Notes: generated by a model not told the origin, from the sequence alone. 64,000 nt of DNA from Thiomicrospira microaerophila (GCF_000934765.1 NZ_JYNN01000011.1:18415-82414); one strand, 5' to 3'. Shown: positions 34,101-35,587, numbered from the stretch's first letter. Numbers and translations are program-made.

Positions 34101-35587
34101 ACATTTACACCACGAATACTATTAATCGCCAACCCTGGCAATGCACCACCGTCGGCTTGGGTAATCGCTAATTCACCGACACGCAAAGCACCGGCGACCC
34201 CCGCCTCGTTTAATAAAAAAGCACCACTCACTTCAGTAGCGGCTAGCTTCACACCCGCCTCTTGCGTGCCGGCCACTAAATGGAGTGAACCATCGCCAAC
34301 AGATAAAGCGGACTGCCCATTCTTGAATTGAGTTACATCAAATGTGACATTGTTAGTCGGTAAATTTTGGTTTTGTGCAAATACTTCTGATACATCCAGC
34401 CCTGCGATATCCGCAAAGTTAAATTGAATATCGGATGCCGAGAACGAGAATAAAGAAGAATCAATTTGAGCCGATGCCGCCGCACCCTGTGCCAACACCC
34501 ATTGACGGCTATCCGCAGAATCATTCGCCGTAATGAATGAGATATCCAGTTTAAAATCAGCGATATTTAGACTCACATCACCTTGTTGATAAGTCGCAGA
34601 GCCACTATTCACCCCCAGATTCCAAACCGAGAAACTCGCTGTATCCACATCACTTGCATTCAAACTATAGTCAAGATGATAGTCGATAGTGATTTCACCA
34701 CTGACCGCTAAACCGCCAACAGATAAACCACCCTCAAACGCAAAACTGTTAGCCGATGTGAAATAATCAAGATTGAGCGTCTTGCCTAGAGGGTCTTGCA
34801 AATCGGCACCAAAAACCGCCAGCATTTGACCGACTGACGGGGAGGCGAGTTGCTTAGTGACCAGTTTTATTTCTTTATCGGTTTGCTGGATATCAAAATA
34901 CAGATTAGTACCCTCAATCCACAACCCTTTGATATCCGCAAATTTTCCAGTCACGTTGTCATAATTAAAAATGACGAACTCATCATTGACGGCTGGCTTA
35001 AAATCCTCAAGCAACTGAATCTTTAAGGTACCATCCAAGCTCGCCTCGTTGGCTACATTAATAAAATCATATTGCGTTCCCTGCGCAGTACCCGCTATTT
35101 CGATAATAACCTCAGCATTCGAACCGCTTACATAGTTCTCAACTGTCAAGGTACCGGGTGAATAACCAGGTGACAGCACGCCATCGTTGAACACATCAAA
35201 AGGCAGAACCGCTGAACCACCCAGGGTTTCATTTGGCTGAATATGCAGTTGCCCTGCTGTAACACCTTGTTCAGTAACGTAGGACTGTATCAACGCCGAA
35301 TCAAAGGTATGCGGATTAACATCAAACTCCATATCCGCCAGTTGGTTACGGTCATACTCTTGACTTTGACGCTGAACAATAAGGCTTTGCTCTTGCTGTT
35401 TAAAGTAATCAACCGTATAAACCTGATGAAAATAATCCAGTGGCGAGTCCTCTTGTGCCACCTCACGATTAAGCACAATCTGTGCGCCCCCCATCACCGG
35501 ATCGGCAGAGAGTAAAATACGCTGCTCAAGTGGCTCGACTTTAAAAGCGTTTTTGATTAAGTCTGCGATTGTTTTACGTTTAAACAT
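1..35587 (-). CDS. Giant LEPR-XLL-type repetitive surface protein (adhesin-like), 3' end outside window
   Basis: One minus-strand frame runs from ATG at 35587 to the left edge without a stop in my reading, giving at least 11,862 residues. I confirmed the frame at about 1.0, 12.2, 20.0, 26.2 and 30.0 kb. An AGAGG sequence lies about 9 bases before the ATG. The N-terminus carries LEQRILLSADP near residues 20-30, the LEPR-XLL motif seen at the start of very large secreted bacterial proteins. The order after it is: an acidic beta domain (to about residue 260), Leu/Pro/Trp-rich blocks (about 633-983, 2376-2953, 7813-7976), many FVGVxGL-containing modules of 165-175 residues, arrays of 90-105 residue beta modules, a GGxGxD-like patch (about 9300-9475), a 66-residue repeat array (about 10000-10470), and haemagglutinin-like beta repeats to the edge. 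Cysteine is almost absent. An exported adhesin or matrix protein is likely. The secretion route and C-terminal signal are not visible. Confidence 0.9.
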   Translation of the reverse strand, partial: MFKRKTIADLIKNAFKVEPLEQRILLSADPVMGGAQIVLNREVAQEDSPLDYFHQVYTVDYFKQQEQSLIVQRQSQEYDRNQLADMEFDVNPHTFDSALIQSYVTEQGVTAGQLHIQPNETLGGSAVLPFDVFNDGVLSPGYSPGTLTVENYVSGSNAEVIIEIAGTAQGTQYDFINVANEASLDGTLKIQLLEDFKPAVNDEFVIFNYDNVTGKFADIKGLWIEGTNLYFDIQQTDKEIKLVTKQLASPSVGQMLAVFGADLQDPLGKTLNLDYFTSANSFAFEGGLSVGGLAVSGEITIDYHLDYSLNASDVDTASFSVWNLGVNSGSATYQQGDVSLNIADFKLDISFITANDSADSRQWVLAQGAAASAQIDSSLFSFSASDIQFNFADIAGLDVSEVFAQNQNLPTNNVTFDVTQFKNGQSALSVGDGSLHLVAGTQEAGVKLAATEVSGAFLLNEAGVAGALRVGELAITQADGGALPGLAINSIRGVNVGFNTSGQAVTSSLDSTYFDYADPKFHDFIAINADIDLALSAGPVAYALSGQFGFTKTKMDVIEGQAAQDVLLMTLANGETALTIGEAPGGAMLRLTGLSGAGMIANIAGQSGAAGLLSVGAVALTEADGVTPLIADLSFMPINLPFNFNLFDFDPNLDLDFNLNLPSFDLSLTAFPFVDLSLPGLPSLNLPSFDLSGLLPNIDLPSLSLPELGFALPGFDLPGFELSFPEIDLNWPYVSLAGLNDLFPAFDWPALSFPELMFALPRMNLPGLKFDFDIEGLSPNWRTMDWPDLQLHLGTLTLPWPNVKWADFDFDAIKAVLADFDLPSIDFNWGDMKVPDIILAIKMIGLPGMTISFPDVTLSWPSFSELDWSVEWPDVGLPDISLKNFLSALNGFDLPGLSLSFPDVGFDWLDMTLPDLSDHFPDLNIDWPSLSLPAFVLALPKLNLPELNLSIFDLNLPDFAFPNVNLSGFDFNNIDLSKLGFAIEGWVDLSLGDVFTLSGQLAFSKDQDELIILGDQVVTLFGLSDFRAGVTQGDLALLIKADKTLALDVEGNIVLEGAGFITDRLRADSARLQYNTSEIDYAQHPRTLTVGDLSKTLTLPAAVGESPYFALNVTNLVADIEGGVGISGDFSFARQVAEDNSVTLLMTGQQVNAYLGMESMRAQLSQADFMMAIFEQDAQTRYAIYAIGDAALVGVTQVTLNGRFELIYNRSGQDKIDFGGTVGEVNFGTSGSVTKVRADNLNLDVAGFVAVQGNFAIEKTRAEVRLSDGQDVTVDILTLGTHQVDAFAGANAGTDSALGFNLTGADMALALMTDINNSTRQWMALQSSVASAAFVGVDDLMVQAENLDLVINKNLSTQGTPIAQPDIKQTTQLKVDTDLVLGDLVFEYMGYQAIAGFALNRTAASLRAEIQAKVEEVLIQSGVENVAGNIHVKGTHAEGFIIEFAGDLAGTDYSALTLSAQVPSVSAQVTEKVTGQAEMTSVTLNPETLNAQYQLKTDASQGELTLMYGQQQAQIVITGDMTDEQLRLALLVKLEGFSGIGQGNVQVTGQRDTGFDIEFIGSLAGKPVTNLAVALSLPTPTVSVTTLQDGEVIVTGYETTGQNVSERQRIHLSTAAGLLTNYKLTVNGVDTGRIDFSPQSHTSTAGKLQAALDKALGKNKVKVTFDASSHINNPAFFIDFIGKLAYQDIPQITAFDKNGVNVTITTVRDGQTRTKTAVEEVFAEFQQVRVNPQIDTQLNLVFDIDGQDYTTTSLGFNASAEAILNALVATGAGTAADFDVTVDNGRWTIEFRGALAGIDIGKIRASVAPITGHASLALVQQGLVRDNAVTVTTPAVNEVQRLVLQTEAHGHFTLSLNHGAQTYTTDNIAFDANSAAIKSALIAALPEGTDLSIVRKAPGTWDITFKGALAGTPLNLLQVNTQPTAAQANITVLQKGEVITQPNLVADIDPNLVVDFAVSELVVATGISTSFTLELDGSVGQQMRVSGDMALDVFGFMQVDGYFALEKAITTAQDAQGNTVAVDRLVIAGGGLNAFVGSQGGTPDAAGLNVTEMDFVLGLFSERGEGENLRNWTAGKASVVSAELVGVNDITLAGERMSLVINQAAADGSVLDFSADKAIALEVMAGIDMALDLDGALGKQIAFSGQIIAGIAGSEVSAYATVSQYGAEDLQITLEEGALSLVAGSVKLSASEINGGFVLSDQGAAGVLRVGHLGLTDDQDNPLSGLAIAQIRSVNLGFNTTGQAKKAGFDGLAFDYTDARHHEFFALGADLDLGLSFGDVSYTLSGQVGIVREQMELEAGVSQHGFIITLNQGQTALTVGEGGAGVQLNLSGLAGVVMLADINNQSGMIGQLNVGSIALTKADGTTPLIEDLEMRVEDLPFNINTFELSAELAAKITLPDFNLSMAQFPFIDFSLPTLPSFNLASLSGLAGQIDWQGLSLDQLGLALPNIGFDIPGLELLKLANMSLADLLNPDNSTPDWQNINLTELLFTLGQRELGLGELAMPDFGLLIERYSQQWASLLPAVKLADLQATLSALNINIDIDPSALGLEDLLNKLHQVGQTLGTFGITLPTIPADLKDKKLTELSDARPELKLDWANITLPEFLMSLPKLGIDGLKVNFAFDQLLPEWPDISLGGLADYLKGLIPEGQTQFQGYQTDDASAPWNIDWPNLSLTEFVFNLPKLNLSGFNLDMLGLKMPSLGGMFDFNFGLPNLNLSGLGDYLKGLIPEGQTEHNGYKTDDSSAPWNLDWPNLSLPEFVFSLPKLNIPGLELNLSNLLKANDINWPQVTLSELLAFKDIDIPELSLSEFMNKLNQLNLTGITLNLPETYSEENNKKVKDYPFDLALSLPAFLFNLPSLPDISLDIDYGALLPTWPNVTLEGLKDYFKTEGQQTPAANSQGAAIDWSSLSLPQIALALPKLNLPGLDLDLWSLQLPKHPFIDAALEQLPFNIDLQKKGFSLFGELSLKYANNVQIDGRFGIDKNAETGQLLFISQDASAILGAGDYRAGVTGADLGLVFDTRGMALEARGALSVELGDIAELSAEQASLYLNTTGENWTGENIVIGELDYTFNQLDANDLRGVALSNANLALGDFLHISGSLAITSGIQDIQLADGSRVSADLLSIGGQGINAFFCSNGGTDQAVGLNLVDLNLGLALMTDTADETRSWTSVQANAKSAGLVGVDGLTLRGEQLVLEINKASHVDLAVVDYAEEATELAVRTGAGEQDWMQFDMLGAEAEKLRVSGEFDFDLFGFVQVKGGLAIEKRRDTFYLNDGVFPDPEDETDTREAKAPTRMSGDVLTIGANGLDGFAGLNGGSDDAIGLLLEDLNLALAIVNETDGDKRQFVSMDALVGQVAFVGLEGVTLAASDLAIEINQGVAGVNGAPDTVIDYSFQQLEVLTMTGEMQKLNLDGSVGQLMRAAGYLELDLFGFVTLEGHLAFEKSTTEITLANQETLAVDLLALGGKDLNAFVGANTGDNRIGFALSDTELALAMMSSRVDASRSWTSLQGLAGGLGFEGIDGLVASGEALTIAFNTANKAGDSVVDFSEEATSLTIATGKDTDYQFTLDGQRGELFEAYGELELDVFGFFMVQGGFGISKSIAQEQIQLSDGTKIAKADLITIGASNVDAFVGINGAYNEQGELAESAIGLALGQTNFALAIITDLANANKFTSLQAGAGLAEFVGVDGLTVRVEELQVNLNQGIHLAAQPETTIRVNTQLALSLPSDFIGTLRLEQGTQQQSIEVLNSTTQFALIQQLTQAFEALVGEGNVKISGNRLEGFVVEFIGALSGQTPEQIGEFALVLTAADASVESSVTREAVAGANEIKLLTIKTEREVPPRADISVESTSQGNSGVNELQRITLNSSQGVSSSAQTQVSQLVAGQPAQQGGATVTFLLGVVENNFRAFLVDQPLKSVSGHYYGKDYARNAQELQDVFWKLLKKVPGNEAITKNQIQVVHDTKFKDKDNKAQRYQISFVGMDSVPDLGFRLTSAVSSKELSFKQTGNGGVAISEQQRVTLDYTGTGTFALSLKHAGQTYVTGAMAFGASAEVVQNALNTQLADVGSVTVVQNGARYDITFNGGLAGVDLPNLQVKTYPDSAKTTGSFKLQFNGQTTADILYTDDVTLQAKRIQIALEQLSAIGQGNIVVNYNVSQSTLTAKQFDVQFTGDLAQADQAQLSIQSQLQHGTLAISTVKQGQAASSAAQRLWIDTASETEGTFKLSLNYSGQTYTTAAIALQADAGAIQTALNNALSSVGGVTVSAHNGLFDIAFTGDLAGKNLQTLRVQAVKVLERETTGTFRISMDGVYSSDIVYTADRSLMAQRIEAALQAMDNVGLQNVEVVYNAERSNNINAAFELRYLNALAFVDVDNITSHFGTLELGIVLPTNLQQGQAKRAEVQQFSIVSEDKNQTFKLDFEHAGQSYVTDWLSANLTEDELQQSINTTLASLAGYQAEVAFFNGRTLQLSFEGLWLGVDVPMVQMVLQPKTPVGTLNLQQAGYTDVLEQKAEQDLVVDYAAGATQLVIPTGSTSSFQFDMDGSRGFLMEVRGELEIDLFGFAQVSGELALEKSVQTVQLSDGSLVAVNMLSVGGNQLNAFVGNNGGQDNELGFKLSDTQFAFAILAERQDGSLNELRSWTSVQATAGQVAFVGVEGLVVSADTLGLNINQASKDGQLVDYYAQNLAVQTGPTRDGEPSLLMLNMDGQQGELKRLTGQMTFDLFGFMQVTGDFGVEQRNQTVDTYNVSTQLAEKDIATRMLTLGGSNVSAFVGTHGGQANAVGFDAQQVEFALAFITEIDGAKRNWTSLEATLDQAAFIGVDDLTIAARQLGVAINQAAVDHSVIDYRTTNLSVLTGPASSYSLTMDGRLGALTQVAGEMDIDLFGFVQLSGEFAMVYSQGQTITLADGSQRQVSTLTLGGKDLNAFAGMEGATENALGLQLIGVEMALALFTDTQDQTRGWQTFQAKVGSAGLVGLDGVTLRGENLHVEINRATQQGDAVVDYSENKTDISVQTGAQSDQKMALVIDGKQGEVYRASGNIDIDLFSAVQLRGGMAIEQRTETLTLNDGVVSEDPELAKAATEIETRLLTFGGLELDAFMGFNGNTADAVGLALGRVTFGLALAREKDGEKRKFTSLSADVGSAGFVGVDALDLSVKNFSLELNQGVKGLNGASDTVLDFSHRHLEVLAGPNDARVALTVDGQQGEMIKAEGEVAFNLFNFMSLEGQFAFLMNTTDITLAANDQGEAEVIQADLISVGGRNINAFVGANASSAERIGFALSDAEFGLAIMTDRADSARSWTTLQATAGELGFVGIEGLVARGTQLDVAINTAGREGDSVVDYAEGKTQLGVQTGLLPEQRVTFSLDGADGESFHASGALELDMFGFFMVKGGFGISKTVSQDQIVLSDGSRIASADLITIGGSNIHAFVGANGAYNEQGELVEQAIGLALGEANFGLALITDQADPSRTFTSLQADAGLAGFVGIEGLTLKVEDLRVNINQGIMLPAEAEVITRVNTQLALSIEPNFIGELAISLGDATQTLTIGAFDSQAQIVAGLRGAFEALVGEGNVVVTGNRYQGFEIEFVGHLVGKTPAEIGEITVAASFAPAQGDVGIIQDAFAGLSEEKRITLVAERAEPAPVDIKITTETQAQAGLTEKNTILFTTPNQAGDYTVFFSDDGLVTTTQDAQSGVSETQRITLVADTQAPPSSAKATVTTVQNGSALAQNEKYTVTFTNEHGYQGFKLYFVKDGKLPVTYNHNYAKNVAQTIDELKTAYAELLKDSTNGVVNKNNIQVLRDTSYTGSGNRYTIEFVGQLAGVQVGAIAMTSEKGTFRYIHNHKATEAQSEVQRVKIDYSGVGSFNLSLTHNGVTYTTTDINFGANAATVAYALNAKLGADSVSVTKEGQDYLIAFQGNYAGKDIASLTANVKPKAQAPSGSFTLSFDGYTTSAIQYTSDTAALAKRIETALAGLSAIGAGNISVSVNPNLSNSSQTSFDLRFQGQKAQLNVAQISANTDALAQAALKVTTVIQGVDAKAHTQRVTLGDDAAEHGYRLALTYLGKTYSTGLIAGNATQAQIQTAVNGAFGQINGAKFDVIEDYNDSYEIAFSGSLLGQTLNTLAIQVEGATEPVKTGTGQFVVGDIDQNILNLRNAYAQLLTTSIENIQVDYDASERSGQRYVISFVGDLDLTDIASKGISISGTSIRYALLQNGAQPVAQVQKIKLDRAAETQGHFSLTLTQGNQAWSVNDLAFGISAQALEEQINLATAGMFEVKITAAGTDGYLVHFDDARVIGQTFAITVSHVYVEPEVASGTFTISLEGQHTAPIDYTANSTLMAQRLQIALEGLHGAGNVVVSVDADQSGPNVNSFIVRYQNELANQDIAGFTTHFGNLYLAQAIPSNITQGQAPKAQVQQITIDSEDNAQTYRLGLAHQGQTLESASIDSAMTQAEVQAVIDAMFANIDGAQVSVLFFNGLNLQLRFAGSLLGQSLDVMSVTVEAKAANPTLVQAQAGFTDVKEALPVRTLVVDYSEDATALTLRNGPDSTYTLDMDGELGEIMEVRADLAINVADFVELNGTFVFSNSKQGEQTRFIGLGENINARLSAGDAAHVSLTGAQFGLYTDSSTNAFAFELSKGVFSAGIAGLGAITADEVLVQYTNATTAIADGFTIEALGLSYRFNEIAANTVAFGVKGFSANVADFVTLSGDFGFKKQGNDLIAVGNNVSAGLEAGADYVRLNEAEFGLIAGEGKTAFELSKGKLDVDIVGLGGIGAQEVIVQYTNATTSVEAATQIGVGSINYTFASDIAANTVAFGVKGFSANVADFVTLSGDFGFKKQGGDIVAVGNNISAGLSSGPASVSVSNANFGLISNADGGLVFALQDGAFAAALNPLASVSAAAVSLRYASGASVAKERSVSVGSIEFSFDRAINSGDKGFDVVQLSAELAGGAVSLLGDASFDMDNKGNIVAGFKGSLDVVSMLSVSGNYQLQFDAAAGETRVAGTDMTFDVVVGGVDLMNFSKGSGGLLLTSKGVAATLSGDLALLKGVPGIKLNADQFTAAFNTIDRRVKEDFSLGGQTIELDTKAGPSYLALEAKQATVGLFGLEVSGHVGFEKSRTAAGDQMVAYFRDVSIDGFDGEGTDDGVKLNITDAQGTFALMPGEGMVGQLAFKAEAGIPGIDAGGDAIIYFNDLGRAISLEGKFGVLDIAAAGQNNATVWVEIAVELELDLSFPGIELSGVFSIATSQSVGGSTVVIGNQVSGFIGDTSPGGIGLRLTDGQGFFIDTDGTKAGFITGTVSFEGVDGVKMESTLTLRYSQFGHAISETFEIGGEAFAVEFTAQEIATNKDNPFVLLMGTDVNLALGDFVSLSGDFAFGQVGNELLAIGRNVNARLEVRSDRVSVEGADFGMVIGKNGIGFETTKGDLEIGLGYFSDVTAENVTFRYREDDPNIAANRQISLGDLNYTFEDAFGNSPGEEIYFAAENVQADLFGIISLTGDMSFGIGDGILNASGTDFNLIFSLGDDIEASIRDADFDMKMGSKLSFSIDGLMALRAYDFIDIEKQVTLSQEFFTVDLDDGSRSSVALMTFAEEDLNFFAGSGDVGFTLEEASFGLGIAVQLSDPNQFWLSAKASASTVGFTGIDLLTVKADQVDLVINTVSKNGRSIDFSKAPMTLSRGLGVRVGDVEVGSDDSDDLTNIVFDMKGQKLGVSGNLNLNLLNVIQVDGYFTFANQIEQVALTDGTTTRVDAMTFTAEDANGFVGVDLGGGSRFGFEIADLDFGYGLVTDRANPTRQWSMMQVEVGELGFVGLPGIEMRAQDIGFSYLQNPIDGLGLNLELTPLSFGNLDLGFDIGLPELGLDMSLLDLSMPNLALELGWDVNIDWPQVTLPELAIKLPDLNIPGLNVSLPALPIMDWPSIGWPDLTLGELFPDLDWPNLSLPDLLALLNELKLPEFEISFDFGAIPDFGSMLKFNGQFDVDFFGLMQFSDWLDIELEFETLVLSDGTLQDVIYFTFGAAGQDIYAGTGTRDDGAGVAIDNLDMAAALVIGLSGDVWVSAIGTSDFAGLVGIPGLTLQADAVDLIINTADSQGRVIDYSAKNLEIPLGIGANVGGHEIGGESTLVLDIDGSKGQAMDINLLNAQLSVFDFAHLSGDFSFRLGEVDNVHVAGNDLIYGAGNLLVGHRFTTTEIVGSNLNAFVGIGTPYYGVGEPDGAVGIYAAGVDFAYVDFLSVGLSDFQTFKLDMAQAGFIGLDPLLTAELTNISVGMNKSKTALDGGYIDFKKSFGDQGWGVETLGESVYLDFNGRLDASARVEHAKLSVAEFLHLEGSLAFSAGETKQLVRAQPGFLSDFGVDELVHDVDILTFGASNMRGYAGVGTPGTDEFIGLTVEDVDLGFSLMTASGFGGVRIDALSSILPKYISLHATVGQAGLVGMEEVLAARLEGIEININTSTLLGIPPLLPMPYIDLTQSYQPAFALSEMLDLPELPSVPTVPGFNFGGIGLFINTAKDILENGITVGSGKVFGEQGLFVDTGNNEKPIYLSFNEEIIQAKIEYFHGELAGMMQVAGSMAMTKRGSETVTLTNNKTRDLTSLAIGLSNVYGFVGVGGYWGTNAEGRIDGSIKNTSAVGLAVEDLNVGILVMADVDITNPAAYAAIYADLTKAGLVGVEGVTLEAREIELNLNQVLFSDDMAAIDFSKSTHERADGTIGQGYRIETGNPNNAIILNYSERLLRVQGEAAFALFGMASLDGAFELKVTDDEMSLFIDASANIGGFLYGEAQALLVMSSEGVAARFEVKEVVLDLGAVALEVRTLTFVMNATGKNVVYNVPQAFQDSRNLPPQLEISNIPPNKNQEVDFYLAVYGEGSLSILDALKLDGGFSMLFSVDEANNEVVTELSINMTLDLPILEPLSATGTLGLVVGSDAGIYGSLQIGAPGGSPLIKAGALEIGGSFLLQINTTSSNRQVNGLKLDQAGQVIPGQVEQVTLEPTMLRLSGSAYVNLPAGLQMNGAMDLLINAEGLQAELDMIMNLGEFGALNVQGAAAILDTSEGAVFAMRAQMGVGMNLGIASISGQAELQINTSNTTQYAGVAAGTTFALDIQGALKVLAFDIDFKGGMRLVDSVFTLSIDQARLDFFGVMQVDVSGYFNSKGEWLISGDVNFGLDFKVIGVDFGLSLMLGYESGETIISASVYGGVWINLDLGLFSINKTLAGFAGQIELTDVSALLNVRVTVVGISVGFSQLWKLGPDPVIAVQAGDVLYLNAGDESGRYGDARYDDIVNESFFLEAIPEGDGYKSGSVSVSALGQNKTFHGVKRIVANTGSGNDFIHIGRGIDAILEINNDPDKPASGNNIINALGGAAGSIIRGGTGSDTFFSGNVSGMAFYGLAGNDTFIGGDGSSIIDMGTGNNTIQVAGGRDIINVNDANKTVITLSTGQQIVNANNATSLEIYNAQNDTLNLRNIQNAVIELNSGANTIYTDWIGNMNIKGGAGHDRLIFDSLASTQSITLGDHNLRYLDRNLTFDSNLDYIEINDTSSLTSLTGGEAINWGRTDLHLTSAGVLNVTQASLIAPQAHFNIQAQGIQGVLNTELRALTLINTAEEASVRDIVLREKTSLNLLQGGRALGALYTQHGSIDVQLEARHANLTLVSGVLRAGAGQAIELLADDIDFNSGANQVQGSGRLLIQTTHLAQNYRIGGAGQSMYGNDFTAGPDNGFLDLSMKDLEALKEGFTRIDIGREAGLDEKTGLMLIGDVKDDEKAAYAYNAILKDTAYFHAQRINIVGDVRSQKDVRFQARLIEVMATNINDPFGAPDAGVIAPQIYFVADEQMIVTGRLIADTKLDIEVIRSTGQDVMVSYGAEANSLTADVGSTLITNDDNAKISVRAAGSIIVASGFEVGGFNSNIHIESTAGGIVVLEGAVIAARQAGSEITLDAQNYLHLSAGSAVTAGARFEYQGSTPIAVKTGDNVDIHLKSTGEIRLDGSVTASGDINIMATASNGDNADYFDRLPGKVAAFTTQKLNEIRDALNQGEVHSDLLALFDGTPALSLNKEGQPTVVSVANYVPFSSLDQAAQRAIAETLGYQVLSFDQGFYYNPALPAEQQVRETLSIGLPYDKTGYTFHSGAVFYNPQTGALVSELIQGPRVDYTNSEINWGDAGVPADNAAFESLTRAQKDKVAQHLGYEFDALLGTQDQEGLYVNFSAASGYKVRDGFIQGLRADYQNANIYWGEVDAPADNASFASLTQAQQSIVARALGFEAYFDGAWHNPQASVESRLVESFGSSPVDYVIRTHEWGGSYQPADEASFEDLTLAQRQLVLEHLGYEVYQGTVYYNPSVESEKQLKVSFSADDYSLDDYWSEEDEARPVAGLGFEEWTLAQQNKVLNDLGYRLFEGTIYHKADALQPFKLTFEQGEEGDYRNELVLWSRIAIPDVGASFAELDAMQQITILRATGYAHYTGQYFYDPAAQAGKQLVNSFVQGVDYLNSDLDTAALGDAVASNRWVLQDADGQRYVIYANDTSGNGEIDRFEVQTPHGLFGQRGFGTLITGTITSLKDNADILVSGGEQDMILRGNIILQGDNANLTVHSDRWVYWEGRAELTGNLTILGGYDVTGETNLNGVNNSAGHPLEGVSVLIHDTSTLTTSGAGSTITIKGGQDVEVLGRVVAGGEIGEQGIDWAGKGSAVLIEAGQRIKIDSAVAAAESVVLRTTQVPGAGDEGLGVDLTGVAGLSVAGLTDTQGMVQIQSAGDVRIVGRILSGGTVSQTFNESGDLLAETISWSGAEADVRIASGGQIYLGGMVTNPFGETFERGGLIRAHNAVLLMGGESAEGVGIKLPAASVISVYERDGRIQIGGKGDAEIYGLLIAGGELIEHRDSEGEYLGQTVNTFGGNSNIDIIADGQIRITRSLEAGSLINVRGGLGLADGEFPHYGVVIGGTAQIKTWLADSEINLGATGDTRIFAPAWSNELLAEGFAQFASGRLSADVALDMVIDLGTHKVQGTVNLAVADTQNLDGLFGLATALQAAFDDTDFKVIESLTGTPALDTQVKLTSRELELTSRELEFGLLDGRLFLTSNHRITLNAEGSVGLERLGFAGQQALNSTRAYTLDAAQVGSVINLGSSSQSSGGLTIGGKLRAHSGINLLSTSQASGYENFNLTPTGVLETLSGSIQLNPGNDGVITGEIIARGDNARIDVFAKNSLALEGKLTAQSGISIQAGSALDEGNWSIYTHQTSRLTTLDAGSNIIIRGFNDVIIDSTIGKAVPGSDEVLDIGLIDIRSVSGDLTLTSAGGWIETGGQLYLSGYNTYIEGVIKSSRATPALNDFEIQILATNDMKFQGDLNLAGSLLLKAGANMDITSTRLLADQDGQRLLIQSGGDMRIGTFDPIAGEASLNAVVLAADQSVVIQALGSLTMASDASVFVAADEGLLRIDADQAVIVGSLRAGAAFSEQAPGYQTAGDNTRLQITTSRGLILGGLGLNENHQLVSTGALLHASGDILIRTGTHADGTGLSLNKHSSISTTGDTLTLRAGGNVHLFGTLQAMGDEGVIAVTSPAQVIVDGFIDATKGILITGGVHASRAGIIINDLVWDEDETTVLSGGRLNTASGGEISLVAVDGVFVKGIVGQSDVVVLDDIPTIAPRTADIFIRSTSSAVTVSGQVDASSNVQIEGLQVNVTQDARVYALGDEASIRLLASQSLLVQHSASEDAQAGHIQATAFVHLYAPTLRMNGVVNNISDSGRILLSSKDLVQVTGAIRSAGTLDIHAGVQDNWSLTKLEGSINLTELGAGNLALTGQGVLDAKGKANLLVGGNVQVLADTEVGALVDVYIPVIQTFTREVQVVTGYQRVSLGQIEVPVISYEESLISKQVGTKQDVIGKYNYRMDVT
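4190..5600 (-). repeat. Array of six about 66-residue SLTxAQ/LGYE/YYNP repeats
   Basis: Six units share a helical SLTxAQ or DLTLAQ segment, then LGYE or LGYR, then YxGxxYYNP, then a short QGxDYxNS-WG linker. The helix segments lie near 4325, 4525, 4715, 4920, 5140 and 5440, so the period is about 200 bp. The repeat looks alpha/beta mixed and differs from everything around it, which is beta-rich. I do not recognise the domain. Confidence 0.8.
7160..7700 (-). repeat. RTX-like glycine/aspartate-rich patch of the giant protein
   Basis: About 180 residues contain GTGSDTFFSG, GLAGNDTFIGGDG and KGGAGHDRLIF, mixed with Asn-rich strands. These resemble the GGxGxD nonapeptides of calcium-binding RTX proteins but are irregular and degenerate. 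In type I secreted proteins such repeats usually lie near the C-terminus. Here more than 2,300 further residues follow within the window. Confidence 0.6.
11660..12150 (-). repeat. Leu/Pro/Trp-rich repeat block 3 of the giant protein
   Basis: A shorter block of about 165 residues with the same signature (NIDWPQVTLPEL, IKLPDLNIPG, LDWPNLSLPD). It lies between a 165-175 residue module (GFVGLPGIEM side, to about 12250) and further modules toward the C-terminus. It lacks the ALTxADG lead-in of blocks 1 and 2, so it may be a reduced or independently placed copy. Confidence 0.75.
15104..15529 (-). repeat. Recently duplicated 123-codon module with a 57-bp exact DNA repeat
   Basis: The segments 15104-15160 and 15473-15529 are identical over 57 bases, and the similarity continues at lower identity on both sides. 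The offset is 369 bp, exactly 123 codons, so the frame is kept. The encoded protein repeats the segment VADFVTLSGDFGFKKQG. This is the most conserved DNA repeat I saw in the giant gene and points to recent duplication or gene conversion. Confidence 0.85.
16050..19130 (-). repeat. Array of about 90-105-residue small beta modules (third array in the protein)
   Basis: These modules alternate the pattern TFxLSLxHxGQTYTT, a helix-like ALN/ALE segment, and a closing YDIxFxGxLAG strand. This arrangement is common in very large bacterial surface proteins annotated as beta-strand repeat proteins. Most start with a QRITL-type strand. Matching arrays are at 22080-24480 and 29750-31480. Modules in this array align in order with those in the 22-24.5 kb array, including an unusual Lys/Asn-rich one near 18.2 kb and 23.7 kb. 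Confidence 0.8.
19130..22080 (-). repeat. Tandem array of about 165-175-residue FVGVxGL modules
   Basis: Each module reads roughly LDGxxGQ, then DLFGFxQVxG, a variable strand, LxIGGxxxNAFVG, ALAxMTD, WTSLQA, FVGVxGL and ends in INQA..VDY. Copies of the FVGVxGL segment sit near 19150, 19660, 20160, 20680, 21150 and 21640, so the period is about 500 bp. The same module recurs outside this array at about 24530-26060, 29330, 31580-32010 and 9640-12720. I count about 19 copies in the window. The pattern is beta-rich and Gly/Asn-rich, and I do not recognise a named domain. Confidence 0.8.
22080..24480 (-). repeat. Array of about 90-105-residue small beta modules (second array)
   Basis: The same module family as at 16-19.1 kb. 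Diagnostic strands include FxLSLxHAGQTYVT, FDVQFTGDLA and the paired EALVGEGNV...VVEFIGALSG. The array is bounded on both sides by FVGVxGL modules. It appears to be a diverged copy of the 16-19.1 kb array, offset by about 5.4 kb. Confidence 0.8.
26730..28460 (-). repeat. Leu/Pro/Trp-rich repeat block 2 of the giant protein
   Basis: About 577 residues have the same composition and motifs as block 1 (DWPNLSLTEF, LPKLNLSG, FPFIDFSLP), and the same lead-in (ALTKADGTTPLI). It contains a clear internal duplication of about 80 codons. The stretch around 27325-27430 is closely matched by 27565-27670, both encoding YLKGLIPEGQT followed by a TDD-SAPWN sequence. Its position about 5.2 kb from block 1, with matching flanks, shows that a larger unit was duplicated. 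Confidence 0.8.
29750..31480 (-). repeat. Array of about 90-105-residue small beta modules (first array)
   Basis: Five or so modules with the same strand pattern (FTLSLNHGAQTYTT, TWDITFKGALAG, FDIEFIGSLAG) lie between FVGVxGL modules near 31580 and 29330. It is shorter than the other two arrays. The sequences are more diverged from each other than within the later arrays. Confidence 0.75.
32640..33690 (-). repeat. Leu/Pro/Trp-rich repeat block 1 of the giant protein
   Basis: About 350 residues are dominated by short alternating units such as DWPxLSLPE, FALPxLNLPG and FELSFPE. Hydrophobic residues alternate with Pro every 6-12 residues. The block follows a conserved lead-in reading ALTxADGxTPLI and is followed by a return to the ordinary beta modules (LGFAIEGWVDLSLGD). 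I do not recognise the fold. The regular LPxLxLP spacing suggests stacked short beta strands or a polyproline-broken solenoid, which is inference. Confidence 0.8.
35468..35587 (-). other. LEPR-XLL N-terminal motif region of the giant protein
   Basis: The first 40 codons are basic at the start (MFKRK) and then contain EPLEQRILLSADP. This matches the LEPR-XLL consensus with Gln in place of Pro-Arg spacing variants. In known families this motif marks the N-terminus of very long repetitive proteins. I see no classical Sec signal peptide with a long hydrophobic core here. Its exact role in export is not established. Confidence 0.75.
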